A DNA stretch of 64,000 bases. It comes from an uncultured Lachnospiraceae bacterium. Its GTDB lineage: Bacteria > Bacillota > Clostridia > Lachnospirales > Lachnospiraceae. The translations under genes were made by a program, and so were the position numbers. Where the stretch lies: assembly GCA_910586255.1 (NCBI GenBank), contig CAJUHR010000026.1, positions 9,934-73,933 on the forward strand, given 5' to 3'. This document shows, piece by piece, positions 26,113 through 34,334 of this stretch. Each line of letters begins with the position of its first letter. Within the stretch, counting starts at the first letter, position 1. The notes beneath the pieces were generated by a model that searched no databases, was not told the origin of the DNA, and worked only from the letters and a program-made list of their open reading frames with translations.

Positions 26113-26997
26113 GTGAATCAGGCAAAAATCAGTATTCATGGGACAGACACAATGGGGCTTGACGGCAAGGGCATTGGGGTCGCCATCCTGGACACTGGCT
26201 GTTTCCCCCATGAAGACTTGGGCTATAGAATCGCAGGCTTTCTTGATGTAATACAGAGGCAGCCTTCGCCCTATGATGACAATGGCCATGGCACCCATGT
26301 ATGCGGAATCATCGGAGGCAGCGGAAAAGCCGAAAACGGACTCTACAGCGGAATCGCCCCGGGCTGTCATCTGATTCCTGTCAAGGTTTTGGACCGCCGG
26401 GGCAATGGCTATTCCTCCGATGTACTGACAGGCCTCCGATGGATCCGGGAAAATAAGGAGCGATGGAACATCCGCATTGTAAACATTTCCGTAGGCTCCT
26501 TTTCCCGCCGGAATATGGGTGAGAACTCCGCTTTGGTCCGCGGAGTCAACGCTGCCTGGGATGATGGTCTTGTGGTAGTGGTGGCAGCCGGAAACATGGG
26601 ACCCAAAAGCGGTACCATCACCACTCCGGGCATCAGCCGGAAGGTAATCACCGTTGGCTGCTCCGATGACCACAAGGAGGTCAATGTTTTGGGAAGCCGG
26701 ATGATCGACTACTCGGGCCGCGGCCCCACCAACGCCTGCATCTGCAAGCCGGACATTGTGGCTCCGGGGGCCTCCATTGTCAGCTGTGCCAGCCAGCCCG
26801 GAAAATACACCAGCAAAAGCGGCACCTCCATGGCAACTCCCCTGGTATCCGGCGCTATTGCTCTCCTGCTGGAAAAACACCCGGAAATGAGCAACCGGGA
26901 TGTAAAGCTCCACCTTCGCGACCGGGCGGTGGATCTGGGGTTGCCTAAAAATCAGCAGGGATGGGGACTTTTGGATGTGGGGAGATTGCTGGCATAA
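26113..26997 (+). CDS. Intracellular subtilisin-like serine protease (S8)
   Basis: 294-residue S8 peptidase. The triad is visible: Asp in VAILDTG (about residue 27), His in NGHGTHVCG (about 59) and Ser in SGTSMATP (about 239), with the oxyanion Asn in VAAGN. There is no signal peptide or long propeptide, so it is probably cytosolic, like AprX/Isp-type enzymes. The frame opens with GTG at 26113; AAGGAAG lies about 15 bases upstream, farther than usual, so the start is uncertain. It is a single gene between convergent or divergent neighbours, with a GC hairpin after it. Confidence 0.92.
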   Translation: MNQAKISIHGTDTMGLDGKGIGVAILDTGCFPHEDLGYRIAGFLDVIQRQPSPYDDNGHGTHVCGIIGGSGKAENGLYSGIAPGCHLIPVKVLDRRGNGYSSDVLTGLRWIRENKERWNIRIVNISVGSFSRRNMGENSALVRGVNAAWDDGLVVVVAAGNMGPKSGTITTPGISRKVITVGCSDDHKEVNVLGSRMIDYSGRGPTNACICKPDIVAPGASIVSCASQPGKYTSKSGTSMATPLVSGAIALLLEKHPEMSNRDVKLHLRDRAVDLGLPKNQQGWGLLDVGRLLA

Positions 26998-27042
26998 AAA
27001 GATTTTCATTTTTAATTTCAATCACCAGTATTCAATAAAACA

Positions 27043-27060
27043 GGGGGCAGATACGCCCCC
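27043..27060. terminator. Short GC hairpin after the protease gene
   Basis: GGGGGC-AGATAC-GCCCCC, followed by TTGACTT on the plus strand. Short T-run, so moderate confidence. Confidence 0.5.
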
Positions 27061-27065
27061 TTGAC

Positions 27066-27480
27066 TTACTCCATTGACATTGCAAATTTTTTTCGCAGAT
27101 CACTCAGTTCCTGTTCTGTGATCCCACATGTTTTCAAAAAATCCGCCTTTCCCCCTCCTCTTGCCTGTTTGCCGTATCTTCGCCAGTATTCCTCAAATTG
27201 GTATCTGCTTTCCACCACCTCATAGGAAGGTCCATTCTGGTGCTGCAGCAAATATCGGTTTGGAAAGCGGCAGCATGATCCTCCAGAAAATCCCACCATA
27301 GGATTCCCCATCCACAATCGCCGCCTCCATCAGTTCCGTGGGCATTCCCTTAAAATGATTGTAATACAAAAAAATATACATCGGATAACCAATCGTGGGA
27401 AGAGCCGGTCCCGGATAGCAGTTTAACATATGCAGTCGGTTAGCCACCATAAACAGGCATCGCCTCCTCACCCTAAAAAA
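27066..27480 (-). pseudogene. Remnant of a carbohydrate ABC permease (MalG-type)
   Basis: Between the BlaR1-type stop and the protease, the minus strand encodes IGYPMYIFLYYNHFKGMPTE followed by LMEAAIVDGESYGGIFWRIM and LPLSKP. This is the cytoplasmic EAA loop of MalG/UgpE-type sugar permeases, which contacts the ATPase. Only about 65 of about 280 residues remain, both ends are cut, and the frame then shifts into an unrecognised stretch ending at 27066. No ribosome site or partner genes are present, so it is a decayed gene or transfer scar. Confidence 0.6.
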
Positions 27481-27485
27481 ATGTT

Positions 27486-29936
27486 CTAAAAATCTTCTTC
27501 CCACATGTCAAAGGGCATCCACAGCCAGTACTCTTCCTGATAAAACGGCTCCTTCACGGCCTCTAACTGGATCCGAAGGTTGCCATCACCCATATTTTTC
27601 ATGGTACAGACCTCCTGCCTTCCTGTCTCCCCGTTTCCCAAATATTCCCAGTATGGCTCTGAGCCTTTCAGATTGTCCACCGAGCTGACCATAATATGTT
27701 TTCTCTCCCAATCCATCCACAGACACGCGCCTCCATCTCTCACACAGATCAGACTTCCCGGCAGCTCTCCTATTTTTTCCTCCCCTGTAAAATCCGGCTT
27801 GATCCGCATGAGAGGAACCGGAAATGTGCTGTCATTGGTCCATCCCTCATAATAGAGGTATCCGTCTGCATAGCATATATTCCTGGATACGCCGTAGAGA
27901 GGTTTGGTCACTCTCCGGTCACTACCATCGAAACGGATGCTGACCGGCATAGGTCGTTTAAAACTTGATATGGTCGCCTCCTCAAATCCCTCATACACCA
28001 GCCGCTCCTCTGTCAAAACAATCCCTTCCCTGTCTGCCCTGTTCAAAAACACCAAATCATCAATCAGTTGATCCGTGTTGTCTCCGCTCCGGGCAAGCTC
28101 CATCCGGCCATAGGGAATATCATAGCGAAAGCTTTCCGTTCTCCACGTATCTTCCTCCATCTCCAAAAGCTTCGCGGGAGTCCGAAGATAATAGTCATAT
28201 CCGTCCCGGACAAAAAGCCAGTGTCCCTCACTGATCTGTCCCTCCGGATTCACAATCTCCCTTCCGTCTCCCAAAAACAGAAACACCTGCTTCATCACCT
28301 GCTCTTCGGGATCATAATATCCATAATACAAATCAATCAGCCGTGCCGGACTGTCCCCGGAGGATGAAGCCGTCCCCAGAACACTGATTCTTCCGTCTGC
28401 CATTTTCGCTGCATCATAATCAATGATCCTGAAATTATCTCCTCTTCTTTCCTCCCTTTCCTCTCCGGATACATCCGTCAGCCAGAATGAATCCTCCGGA
28501 CGGATTCCCTTCTGACTCATTTTGTTCTCCCGGGGCAGCACCTCCTCCAATGCCACGGCCAGCTTGTCTGCCGTATCCACATCCTTCACAAAGATCTGCT
28601 GTCGCCATTTTCCCCCTGTTGCTTTTTCAAAAGAAAACAGGCCAAATTCCCCGTGGAATATCAGAGAGGTATCCGATGCAAAATCTATATGCAGCCGGTA
28701 AGTAGAACCCTCCTTTTCTCCTGCGGCCTTTCCGGCGCTCCCCTGATTGCCGGTCTGACTATCCGCGGCCTTTCCGGCGCTTTCCTGACCGCCTGTCTGA
28801 CCAGCCGCGCTCCCTTCAAGCTGTATAAGAGCCAGCCACGCAGAGTCGGGCCTCTCCCGCTGCCAGATAAGCTCTGGCTTATCCTCCCCTGTTTTTCCGG
28901 CTACAAAAATACTGGTGGGCCCGTCTGCGCCTCCGATTATGGAGACGGACATGGCATCCTTCTCCTCCATAGTTTGCCCTTCGTCCTTTGGACTGGTTAT
29001 CAGTCCGATTCCAACGATTGTGAGAGCAGCCAAAATCACAGCCGTCAGCATCACCCCGGGCTTATGATAGGTCAGAATATTTCGTATTCTCAGATATGTA
29101 TGATTCCTGCTAAAGGCAAGAGGAAGCATACGGCTGCTCTTCTCCGCCTGCTCTAAAAGCACCTGCGAGTAGGCCCCCCGGCCATGACCCTTCCGATTAT
29201 TCAGCACCCGTTCATCACAGGACATCTCCATATCCGCACACATCATCCGAAATCCGATCCAGGCAAGCGGATTGAACCAGTGTATCGCCACCATCCCAAG
29301 CCCCAGAAGCTTTATCAGGTAATCTCTTCTGTCAATATGCACCTGCTCATGATCCAGAATAAATGCCCTGGCATCCCCCTTCAAATCAACAGGAAGATAA
29401 ATGACAGGCCTCCACAGCCCCAGAACAAATGCCCCACCAATCTGATCCGTCTCTCTCACCTGGGTTTTCCCCTCCCGTTTTTCAACCAGAACGGCATTTG
29501 CCACTTTCTTTTTAAGTGCCGCCAGCTGCCACAGATGATAGACCGCAAAAAGCAAAAGTCCCAAAAGCCACAGCACAAACCCGGCTGCCAGCCATATCTG
29601 GATCGGATTTACGGAGTTCGCCGGGTCCTTCACCACCAGGCTTTCCCCCACCGCGCCATTCACTGCCCGGTCCACCCAGATGATCCCTGTCCGAATCTCC
29701 GGTTCTGCCTCGTAAACAATCTTCTGGCTCACCGGCTCCGGATTGACGGGAAGCAGAGAAAAAGGTGAGGGGATCACCACCGGACACAAAAACCTGAACA
29801 GCACAATCATCCACAGTCCGTAGGAATATCCCTTTGGAAGCTTTTTCAAAAAAAGGCGCAGCACCAGCACAATCAGTACCGTGCACCCTGCCGCAAAGCT
29901 CATATTCAAAAGCCGGATCATCAGTCTCTCCATCAT
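27486..29936 (-). CDS. BlaR1/MecR1-type M56 membrane metallopeptidase
   Basis: 816-residue membrane protein. Residues 1-310 form the M56 domain: several helices, zinc motif HEQVH at 196-200 after the long helix and CDE (240-242) downstream, and a final helix at about 295-313. The rest is external: a stretch SIIGGADGPTSIFVAGK at about 332-348, a twice-repeated QTGxQxSAGKAA linker, and a large beta-rich domain with WD/propeller-like segments but no penicillin-binding motifs (no SxxK/KTG set). It therefore probably senses something other than beta-lactams. Start overlaps the stop of the BlaI-type gene by 4 bp. Confidence 0.88.
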   Translation of the reverse strand: MMERLMIRLLNMSFAAGCTVLIVLVLRLFLKKLPKGYSYGLWMIVLFRFLCPVVIPSPFSLLPVNPEPVSQKIVYEAEPEIRTGIIWVDRAVNGAVGESLVVKDPANSVNPIQIWLAAGFVLWLLGLLLFAVYHLWQLAALKKKVANAVLVEKREGKTQVRETDQIGGAFVLGLWRPVIYLPVDLKGDARAFILDHEQVHIDRRDYLIKLLGLGMVAIHWFNPLAWIGFRMMCADMEMSCDERVLNNRKGHGRGAYSQVLLEQAEKSSRMLPLAFSRNHTYLRIRNILTYHKPGVMLTAVILAALTIVGIGLITSPKDEGQTMEEKDAMSVSIIGGADGPTSIFVAGKTGEDKPELIWQRERPDSAWLALIQLEGSAAGQTGGQESAGKAADSQTGNQGSAGKAAGEKEGSTYRLHIDFASDTSLIFHGEFGLFSFEKATGGKWRQQIFVKDVDTADKLAVALEEVLPRENKMSQKGIRPEDSFWLTDVSGEEREERRGDNFRIIDYDAAKMADGRISVLGTASSSGDSPARLIDLYYGYYDPEEQVMKQVFLFLGDGREIVNPEGQISEGHWLFVRDGYDYYLRTPAKLLEMEEDTWRTESFRYDIPYGRMELARSGDNTDQLIDDLVFLNRADREGIVLTEERLVYEGFEEATISSFKRPMPVSIRFDGSDRRVTKPLYGVSRNICYADGYLYYEGWTNDSTFPVPLMRIKPDFTGEEKIGELPGSLICVRDGGACLWMDWERKHIMVSSVDNLKGSEPYWEYLGNGETGRQEVCTMKNMGDGNLRIQLEAVKEPFYQEEYWLWMPFDMWEEDF

Positions 29937-30292
29937 TCCACCGCCTTTTCGATCATTGTGCGAAGCTCCTCTGCCTCCTCCTTTGTCAGCTTTCTGTCTG
30001 ATAAAAATGCCGTGACAAAGGCCGGCAGAGATCCGCCGAAGCTCTTATCCACCACCGCCTTGCTTTCCTGCCTCTGCACCTCGTCCCGCTTTACCATGGC
30101 TGTCACCACCGCATTCTCGTTTCTCACAAAGCCCCGTTGAGAAAGCTTTTTGAGAACGGTAAAGCAGGTGGACTTCTTCCATCCTAGCTGATCCAGACAG
30201 AGCCTGGCCAGCTCCATAGAGCGCACCGGCTCATTTTTCCAGACCAACTCCATAAAGCGATATTCACCATCAAACAGCTTTTTCTCTTCCAT
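29933..30292 (-). CDS. BlaI/MecI-family repressor
   Basis: 119-residue winged-helix repressor (FMELVWKNEPVRSMELARL, STCFTVLKKLSQRGFV) of the BlaI/MecI family, which is cleaved when its M56 partner is activated. Start at 30292 is chosen over the ATG at 30328 because AAGGGAAG precedes it and the protein then begins as the family does. It is coupled by a 4-bp overlap to the M56 peptidase gene and preceded by two dyads that are probably its operators. Confidence 0.93.
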   Translation of the reverse strand: MEEKKLFDGEYRFMELVWKNEPVRSMELARLCLDQLGWKKSTCFTVLKKLSQRGFVRNENAVVTAMVKRDEVQRQESKAVVDKSFGGSLPAFVTAFLSDRKLTKEEAEELRTMIEKAVE

Positions 30293-30353
30293 CAATCTTC
30301 CCTTCTCTCTTATTTTGTTCTTCCACAATATCTTCCCGTATTAAATTTCATGT

Positions 30354-30411
30354 GAGGTCTATTATAATAGTCCTCTCTGAAAGTCTATCACAGTAGACCC
30401 ATTTTTGTCAA
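30354..30411 (-). promoter_or_regulatory. Promoter/operators of the BlaI-M56 operon
   Basis: Two dyads with GTCTA/TAGAC half-sites: 30354-30375 (near-perfect 22-bp palindrome around CTATTATAATAG) and 30383-30398 (GTCTA-TCACAG-TAGAC). A TTGACA box on the minus strand at 30411-30406 lies next to the second. The arrangement is typical of self-controlled BlaI operons; the exact -10 is ambiguous because both dyads overlap candidates. Confidence 0.6.
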
Positions 30412-30507
30412 CCCCAAAAGCACTTCATGTCCACAGCGCTCTGGCAGCAAGCTTCCCGGTACTGTTTTGGTGCGGATTCTTTTTCGAGAGTGCAAAGGAA
30501 AAAGTAA

Positions 30508-30536
30508 GCGGGAATCTCTTGGAATGAGATTCCCGC
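30508..30536 (-). terminator. Terminator of the cell-wall-binding protein gene
   Basis: 11-bp perfect stem GCGGGAATCTC/GAGATTCCCGC, followed on the minus strand by TTACTTTTTCC. Just left of it, 30456-30497 has words shared with the palindrome at 11262-11429. Confidence 0.75.
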
Positions 30537-30587
30537 CTGCTTAATCGGTATTTCTTAACACCGCCTCTATGTTCTCTCTAAAAGTAA

Positions 30588-31613
30588 TTACTGAATCCAA
30601 ACCCCATTGGCATCCACCCGATACCCATCCGGTGTCGTGGTGTTGGTCAGCATAGCACCCTGCGTGCTGCCTTCCCGCTCATCACAGTAATACCACTTTC
30701 CATCGCCAGCCTGGATCCACCCCATCCGCATATAACCGGATGTGTCAAAGCAATACCATACATTGTTGACCATCAGCCAGCCATTGGTAGGATAAGAACC
30801 ATTGGAGTACTCGTACCACCAGCCAACATTGTTCCGCTTCCAGCTTCCTCCGCCAGGATTGCCTGAGGGAGTGTTGGATGTGCCGCCGGCTCCATTGCCA
30901 ATGGCATACATGCCGCTCTTGATATCTCTCAGCATATCCTCATCCACATACATGGAATCGGATTCAAACCATTCGCCCTTTTTGGAATTGCTTCCAACCG
31001 CCCGGACACGGAAGTAGTACTCGCCCTCCCGGGTAATGCTGCTGCTGAAATCGTAATACTCATTGGTAGTAGTAACCGCCGACCCCGAAGAGCTGCTGCC
31101 CCGATACAGACGGACCTGGTAGCTCTTGGCTCCGCCTACGGACTCCCAGCTGGCAATGGGAGACTTCTCATCCCGCCATTCTACATTTTCAACCTCCAGG
31201 CTTCCCTCCAGAGCATCCAGACGGATAGTAACTACCAAGGTTGATTTGTTATCCTTTCTGCTGGATGTGACATACGTGGCGTCATCTCCTTTAAGCTTAA
31301 CCTTGGATTTGGTCATACTATCAAAATAATAATCCTCATCTGCTTCCAGTGTGACTTCCACTCTGGGCTCATCGCCGCTTTCCCACTCTCCGTCATCATT
31401 GGTGACTGCCACATCATCCACCCGGTAATAATCGGAATCCACAGTAATGGACACCTCGCTGCTGTCGCCACCGGCCTCAATGGAGGACTCCACATTCAAG
31501 GTAATCTGCGTAATCTTCTCCCTGTCCTCCGCCGCCAGAGCACTGCCGGCCAATGCAAAGGTCAAAAGCCCTGCTCCCACTGTCAGTGACAGTCCTCTTT
31601 TCCATAATTTCAT
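30588..31613 (-). CDS. Secreted cell-wall-binding-repeat protein
   Basis: 341-residue exported protein. Signal peptide at residues 1-28 (hydrophobic core LSLTVGAGLLTFALAG, then ALAA). The middle has acidic beta-rich segments and a fibronectin-III-like part (SPIASWESVGGAKSYQVRLY). The C-terminus carries choline-binding-type repeats: GWWYEYSNGSYPTNGWLMVN, VWYCFDTSGYMRMGWIQ, KWYYCDEREG. Such repeats hold proteins to wall teichoic/lipoteichoic polymers. No enzyme domain is seen. Single gene with its own terminator; role unknown, perhaps structural or adhesive. Confidence 0.88.
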   Translation of the reverse strand: MKLWKRGLSLTVGAGLLTFALAGSALAAEDREKITQITLNVESSIEAGGDSSEVSITVDSDYYRVDDVAVTNDDGEWESGDEPRVEVTLEADEDYYFDSMTKSKVKLKGDDATYVTSSRKDNKSTLVVTIRLDALEGSLEVENVEWRDEKSPIASWESVGGAKSYQVRLYRGSSSSGSAVTTTNEYYDFSSSITREGEYYFRVRAVGSNSKKGEWFESDSMYVDEDMLRDIKSGMYAIGNGAGGTSNTPSGNPGGGSWKRNNVGWWYEYSNGSYPTNGWLMVNNVWYCFDTSGYMRMGWIQAGDGKWYYCDEREGSTQGAMLTNTTTPDGYRVDANGVWIQ

Positions 31614-31841
31614 CTTACTTCCTCCTTCTCTTTATAAAGCTCTTTTCACTTTCTCTTATAAGCGCCTTTTGCAACATCCCTGCCAAAACCATAGACGCAA
31701 TTCTGGTAGTCATACAACTATAATATCTGGAGGAAATGTACAAATTGTGAAATCAAAGTAACGATTACCAGTCAAAAATCCTACAAATCTTTTACTATCT
31801 TTAAAAAATGGTAATATTTCCGTATAAATTATTATGGTACC

Positions 31842-32022
31842 AGGGTCAAAAGGTCTAAAATCCGATGCAAGCTTGCTTGCAAGAAGATTTTTGAACTTTG
31901 GACCCGCCAAAAACATGAAAAAATAGCCTGATTAGGGCGGATTTTAAATGTTTTTGAGGATTGGGGGAGCACAAAGTGCGGAGCAATCCGGTATCAGAGG
32001 GGTCAAAAGACCTTTTGACCCC
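31842..32022. repeat. Structured multi-hairpin intergenic element downstream of murA
   Basis: Four hairpins in series: 31843-31905 (outer GGGTCAAAAG with CTTTGGACCC, inner AAAATC/GATTTT and GCAAGCTTGC), about 31908-31957 (CAAAAACAT/ATGTTTTTG), 31958-31989 (GGATTG...CAATCC with CAC-AAA-GTG), and 31999-32022 (11-bp perfect stem GGGGTCAAAAG/CTTTTGACCCC). GGGTCAAAAG recurs at both ends. No coding potential. The remaining 31614-31841 has no recognised feature. Probably a repeated palindromic element or a structured RNA; the last hairpin could also end murA transcription. Confidence 0.65.
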
Positions 32023-32057
32023 AACATCATTATTATATAGCTAAGCAGCTACATATT

Positions 32058-33350
32058 TTAACCGATTTTCAACCGGAACTTATTGGCCTTCTTTTCGGAA
32101 TCCACAACCTCAATGACGGCACCCAGCTTCTGAAGCTTTTCCTCAAAGCACTCATACCCCCGCTGTATGTAGCCGATCTGATCCACCACCGTGAATCCCT
32201 CCGCTGCCAGTCCGGCCAGAACCAGCGCCGCGCCGGCCCGCAGATCCGGGCTCTCCACCTGGGCTCCTGTAAAGCCCTTCACCCCGTCAATCACGGCCAC
32301 ATTGCCTTCTACCTTGATGCTGCCCCCCATCCGGGCCAGCTCGTCCACATATTTAAACCGATTTTCAAAAATACTCTCCGTAATCATGCTGGCGCCCTCA
32401 GTCAAAGCCAGGGTAACAGCCATCTGAGGCTGCATGTCTGTGGGAAATCCGGGATAGGGAAGAGTCTTAATATTGGTACAGTGCTGCCTGGGCCTTCCCA
32501 CAACCCGCACTTCGTCATCACTCTCGATCACCTCGCAGCCGATCTCCAAAAGCTTTGCCGAAATAGCTTCAAGATGTTTGGGGATCACGTTCTTCACCGT
32601 CACATCTCCCCGGGTAACCGCCGCCCCACACATAAAAGTGCCTGCCTCTATCTGATCCGGAATAATGGAATATTCGGTGCCATGGAACTTGCGGACACCC
32701 CGAATCCGGATAATATCCGTGCCGGCTCCCTTGATGTTCGCTCCCATGCTGTTGAGGAAATTGGCCACATCCACCACATGAGGCTCCTTGGCCGCATTCT
32801 CAAGAATCGTCTGCCCCTCTGCCAAGGATGCCGCCATCATAATATTGATGGTAGCCCCCACGGACACAACATCCAGATAAATATGCCCGCCTACCAGGTC
32901 TATGGCATGGGCAAGCACTGCCCCCCTCTCAATCTCAATCCTTGCTCCCAGGGCACGAAACCCTTTTAAATGCTGATCGATTGGTCTGCTGCCAATATTA
33001 CATCCACCCGGAAGCGGAACCTCTGCACTTTTATATTTGCCAAGCAATGCGCCGATAAAATAATAGGACGCGCGTATTTTTCTGATATAATCGTCATCTA
33101 CGGAAACCTCGTGAATCGTAGATGCATTGATTCGGACCGTATGGCGGTCTATCCGTTCCACCTGTGCTCCGATCTCCTGAATCGCCTCAAGCATTACGTT
33201 TGTATCCCGTACATCCGGCATATTATCAATCACTACATTCTCGTCTGTCATGATCGAAGCCGCAAGAATCCCCAATGCAGCATTCTTGGCGCCACTGATC
33301 TGAACCTCTCCCACCAGCGGATTACCGCCCTTCATAATATACTGATTCAT
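32058..33350 (-). CDS. murA: UDP-N-acetylglucosamine 1-carboxyvinyltransferase
   Basis: 430-residue MurA/EPSP-synthase-fold enzyme, first committed step of peptidoglycan synthesis in the cytoplasm (transfers enolpyruvate from PEP to UDP-GlcNAc). Seen: SGAKNAALGILAAS at the N-terminus, the catalytic-loop Cys in PGGCNIGSRPIDQHL, DQIEAGTFMCGAA, and the substrate stretch YPGFPTDMQPQM. The Cys implies normal fosfomycin target chemistry. Full length, single gene. Confidence 0.96.
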   Translation of the reverse strand: MNQYIMKGGNPLVGEVQISGAKNAALGILAASIMTDENVVIDNMPDVRDTNVMLEAIQEIGAQVERIDRHTVRINASTIHEVSVDDDYIRKIRASYYFIGALLGKYKSAEVPLPGGCNIGSRPIDQHLKGFRALGARIEIERGAVLAHAIDLVGGHIYLDVVSVGATINIMMAASLAEGQTILENAAKEPHVVDVANFLNSMGANIKGAGTDIIRIRGVRKFHGTEYSIIPDQIEAGTFMCGAAVTRGDVTVKNVIPKHLEAISAKLLEIGCEVIESDDEVRVVGRPRQHCTNIKTLPYPGFPTDMQPQMAVTLALTEGASMITESIFENRFKYVDELARMGGSIKVEGNVAVIDGVKGFTGAQVESPDLRAGAALVLAGLAAEGFTVVDQIGYIQRGYECFEEKLQKLGAVIEVVDSEKKANKFRLKIG

Positions 33351-33560
33351 TTCACACCTCTATTTGTTACTCGCCAATTATTCCCTGTCTCTTGTCTTTT
33401 ACAAAGATATCCATGCCGCAAATCTTTACAAAACTATTAAAAAAACTTTTATACTTCTTAATGATTATACCACAGAATCAGAATTTGTAAAGGCCTGGAA
33501 ATTGTTCCATTTTTCTTCGCTCCATTTTTCATCTGCCTCTTCAATATGACACAAAAGCAA

Positions 33561-33606
33561 AAAAAGAGGCAAAAACATCGTAAATCAATGCTTTTTGCCT
33601 CTTTTT
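33561..33606 (-). terminator. Terminator of tRNA-Gln
   Basis: 15-bp perfect stem (33561-33575 with 33592-33606, core AGAGGCAAAAA/TTTTTGCCTCT) ending on the minus strand in TTTTTTTGC, four bases after the tRNA end. Confidence 0.8.
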
Positions 33607-33609
33607 CAG

Positions 33610-33681
33610 CTGGGCTACAAGGATTCGAACCTTGAAATGACGGAGTCAGAGTCCGTTGCCTTACCGTTTGGCGATAGCCCA
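33610..33681 (-). tRNA. tRNA-Gln (anticodon CTG)
   Basis: Cloverleaf on the minus strand: acceptor TGGGCTA/TAGCCCA, anticodon stem ACGGA/TCCGT with loop CTCTGAC (anticodon CTG, reading CAG), and T-arm with GGTTCGAATCC. 72 bases, discriminator G, no encoded CCA. The CTG form usually accompanies a TTG isoacceptor, not in this window. Confidence 0.93.
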
Positions 33682-33777
33682 TCACTGCAACGAAGATAAT
33701 TATACATGAAACCTCTGCTTCCGTCAAGCACTTTTTTACTATTTTTTGTCTGCTTTTTTACGTCAGGGGATAACCGT

Positions 33778-34089
33778 TCAGGAGCGTATCATTTTCTCCA
33801 ATACCTCCCGAGACTGAACCCCGATCACCCGGTTGGCCTCCTGGCCGTTTTTAAAGAGAATCAGGGTGGGGATATTCATAACCCCGTATTTCATGGCAAT
33901 CTCCTCGCAGTCGTCCACATTAAGCTTGCCGATAACCGCCTCCCCATCAAGCTCCTCGGCCAGCTTTTCCACCAGGGGAGCCATCATCTTGCAGGGACCG
34001 CACCAATCGGCATAAAAATCCACCAAGACCGGCTTGTCGGCCTTTAACACTTCCGCATCAAAATTTTCCATCGTAAACTTCTTTTCCAT
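33778..34089 (-). CDS. trxA: Thioredoxin
   Basis: 103-residue thioredoxin, a cytoplasmic thiol-disulfide reductant. Active site WCGPCK at about residues 29-34, buried Asp in LVDFYADWC, and cis-Pro in NIPTLILFKNG. Standard length. It neighbours tRNA-Gln and trmB on the same strand, with a small unknown gene between it and trmB. Confidence 0.95.
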   Translation of the reverse strand: MEKKFTMENFDAEVLKADKPVLVDFYADWCGPCKMMAPLVEKLAEELDGEAVIGKLNVDDCEEIAMKYGVMNIPTLILFKNGQEANRVIGVQSREVLEKMIRS

Positions 34090-34153
34090 ATGCTTTCGCT
34101 CCTTTTATAATTTTGTTTTTATTGTGGCTTGGTCCCGCTTTCTCTGTCTCTCT

Positions 34154-34300
34154 TCACTTGCCCTTGCCGCGTTCCAAAACCTTTTGTACCTCTTTAAAGC
34201 TTTTGTGCCATTTCAGAATCCGGCGGTTCAGATCCTCTTTGTCGCTGGTAGCGCTGCGCATGCTTTTCACTAGCTTTGTTTTCCAGTCCACTTTAGTCAC
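34154..34300 (-). CDS. Small basic protein of unknown function
   Basis: 48-codon frame starting with GTG at 34300, with GGGAGG about 12 bases upstream, in the gap between trmB and trxA. It is rich in Lys/Arg (VTKVDWKTKLVKSMRSATSD ... WHKSFKEVQKVLERGKGK), looks helical, and fills the gap almost exactly on the same strand as its neighbours. No family recognised. It could be a nucleic-acid-binding or ribosome-linked small protein; the spacing and context favour a real gene, but this is inference. Confidence 0.5.
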   Translation of the reverse strand: MTKVDWKTKLVKSMRSATSDKEDLNRRILKWHKSFKEVQKVLERGKGK

Positions 34301-34334
34301 CGCAAAATGCTTCCTCCCAAACAGTATATGCAGA

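Noticed and set aside
26098..27021. 307-residue minus-strand frame over the subtilase
   Set aside because: Antisense shadow of a GC-rich gene with clear catalytic motifs on the plus strand; no family resemblance.
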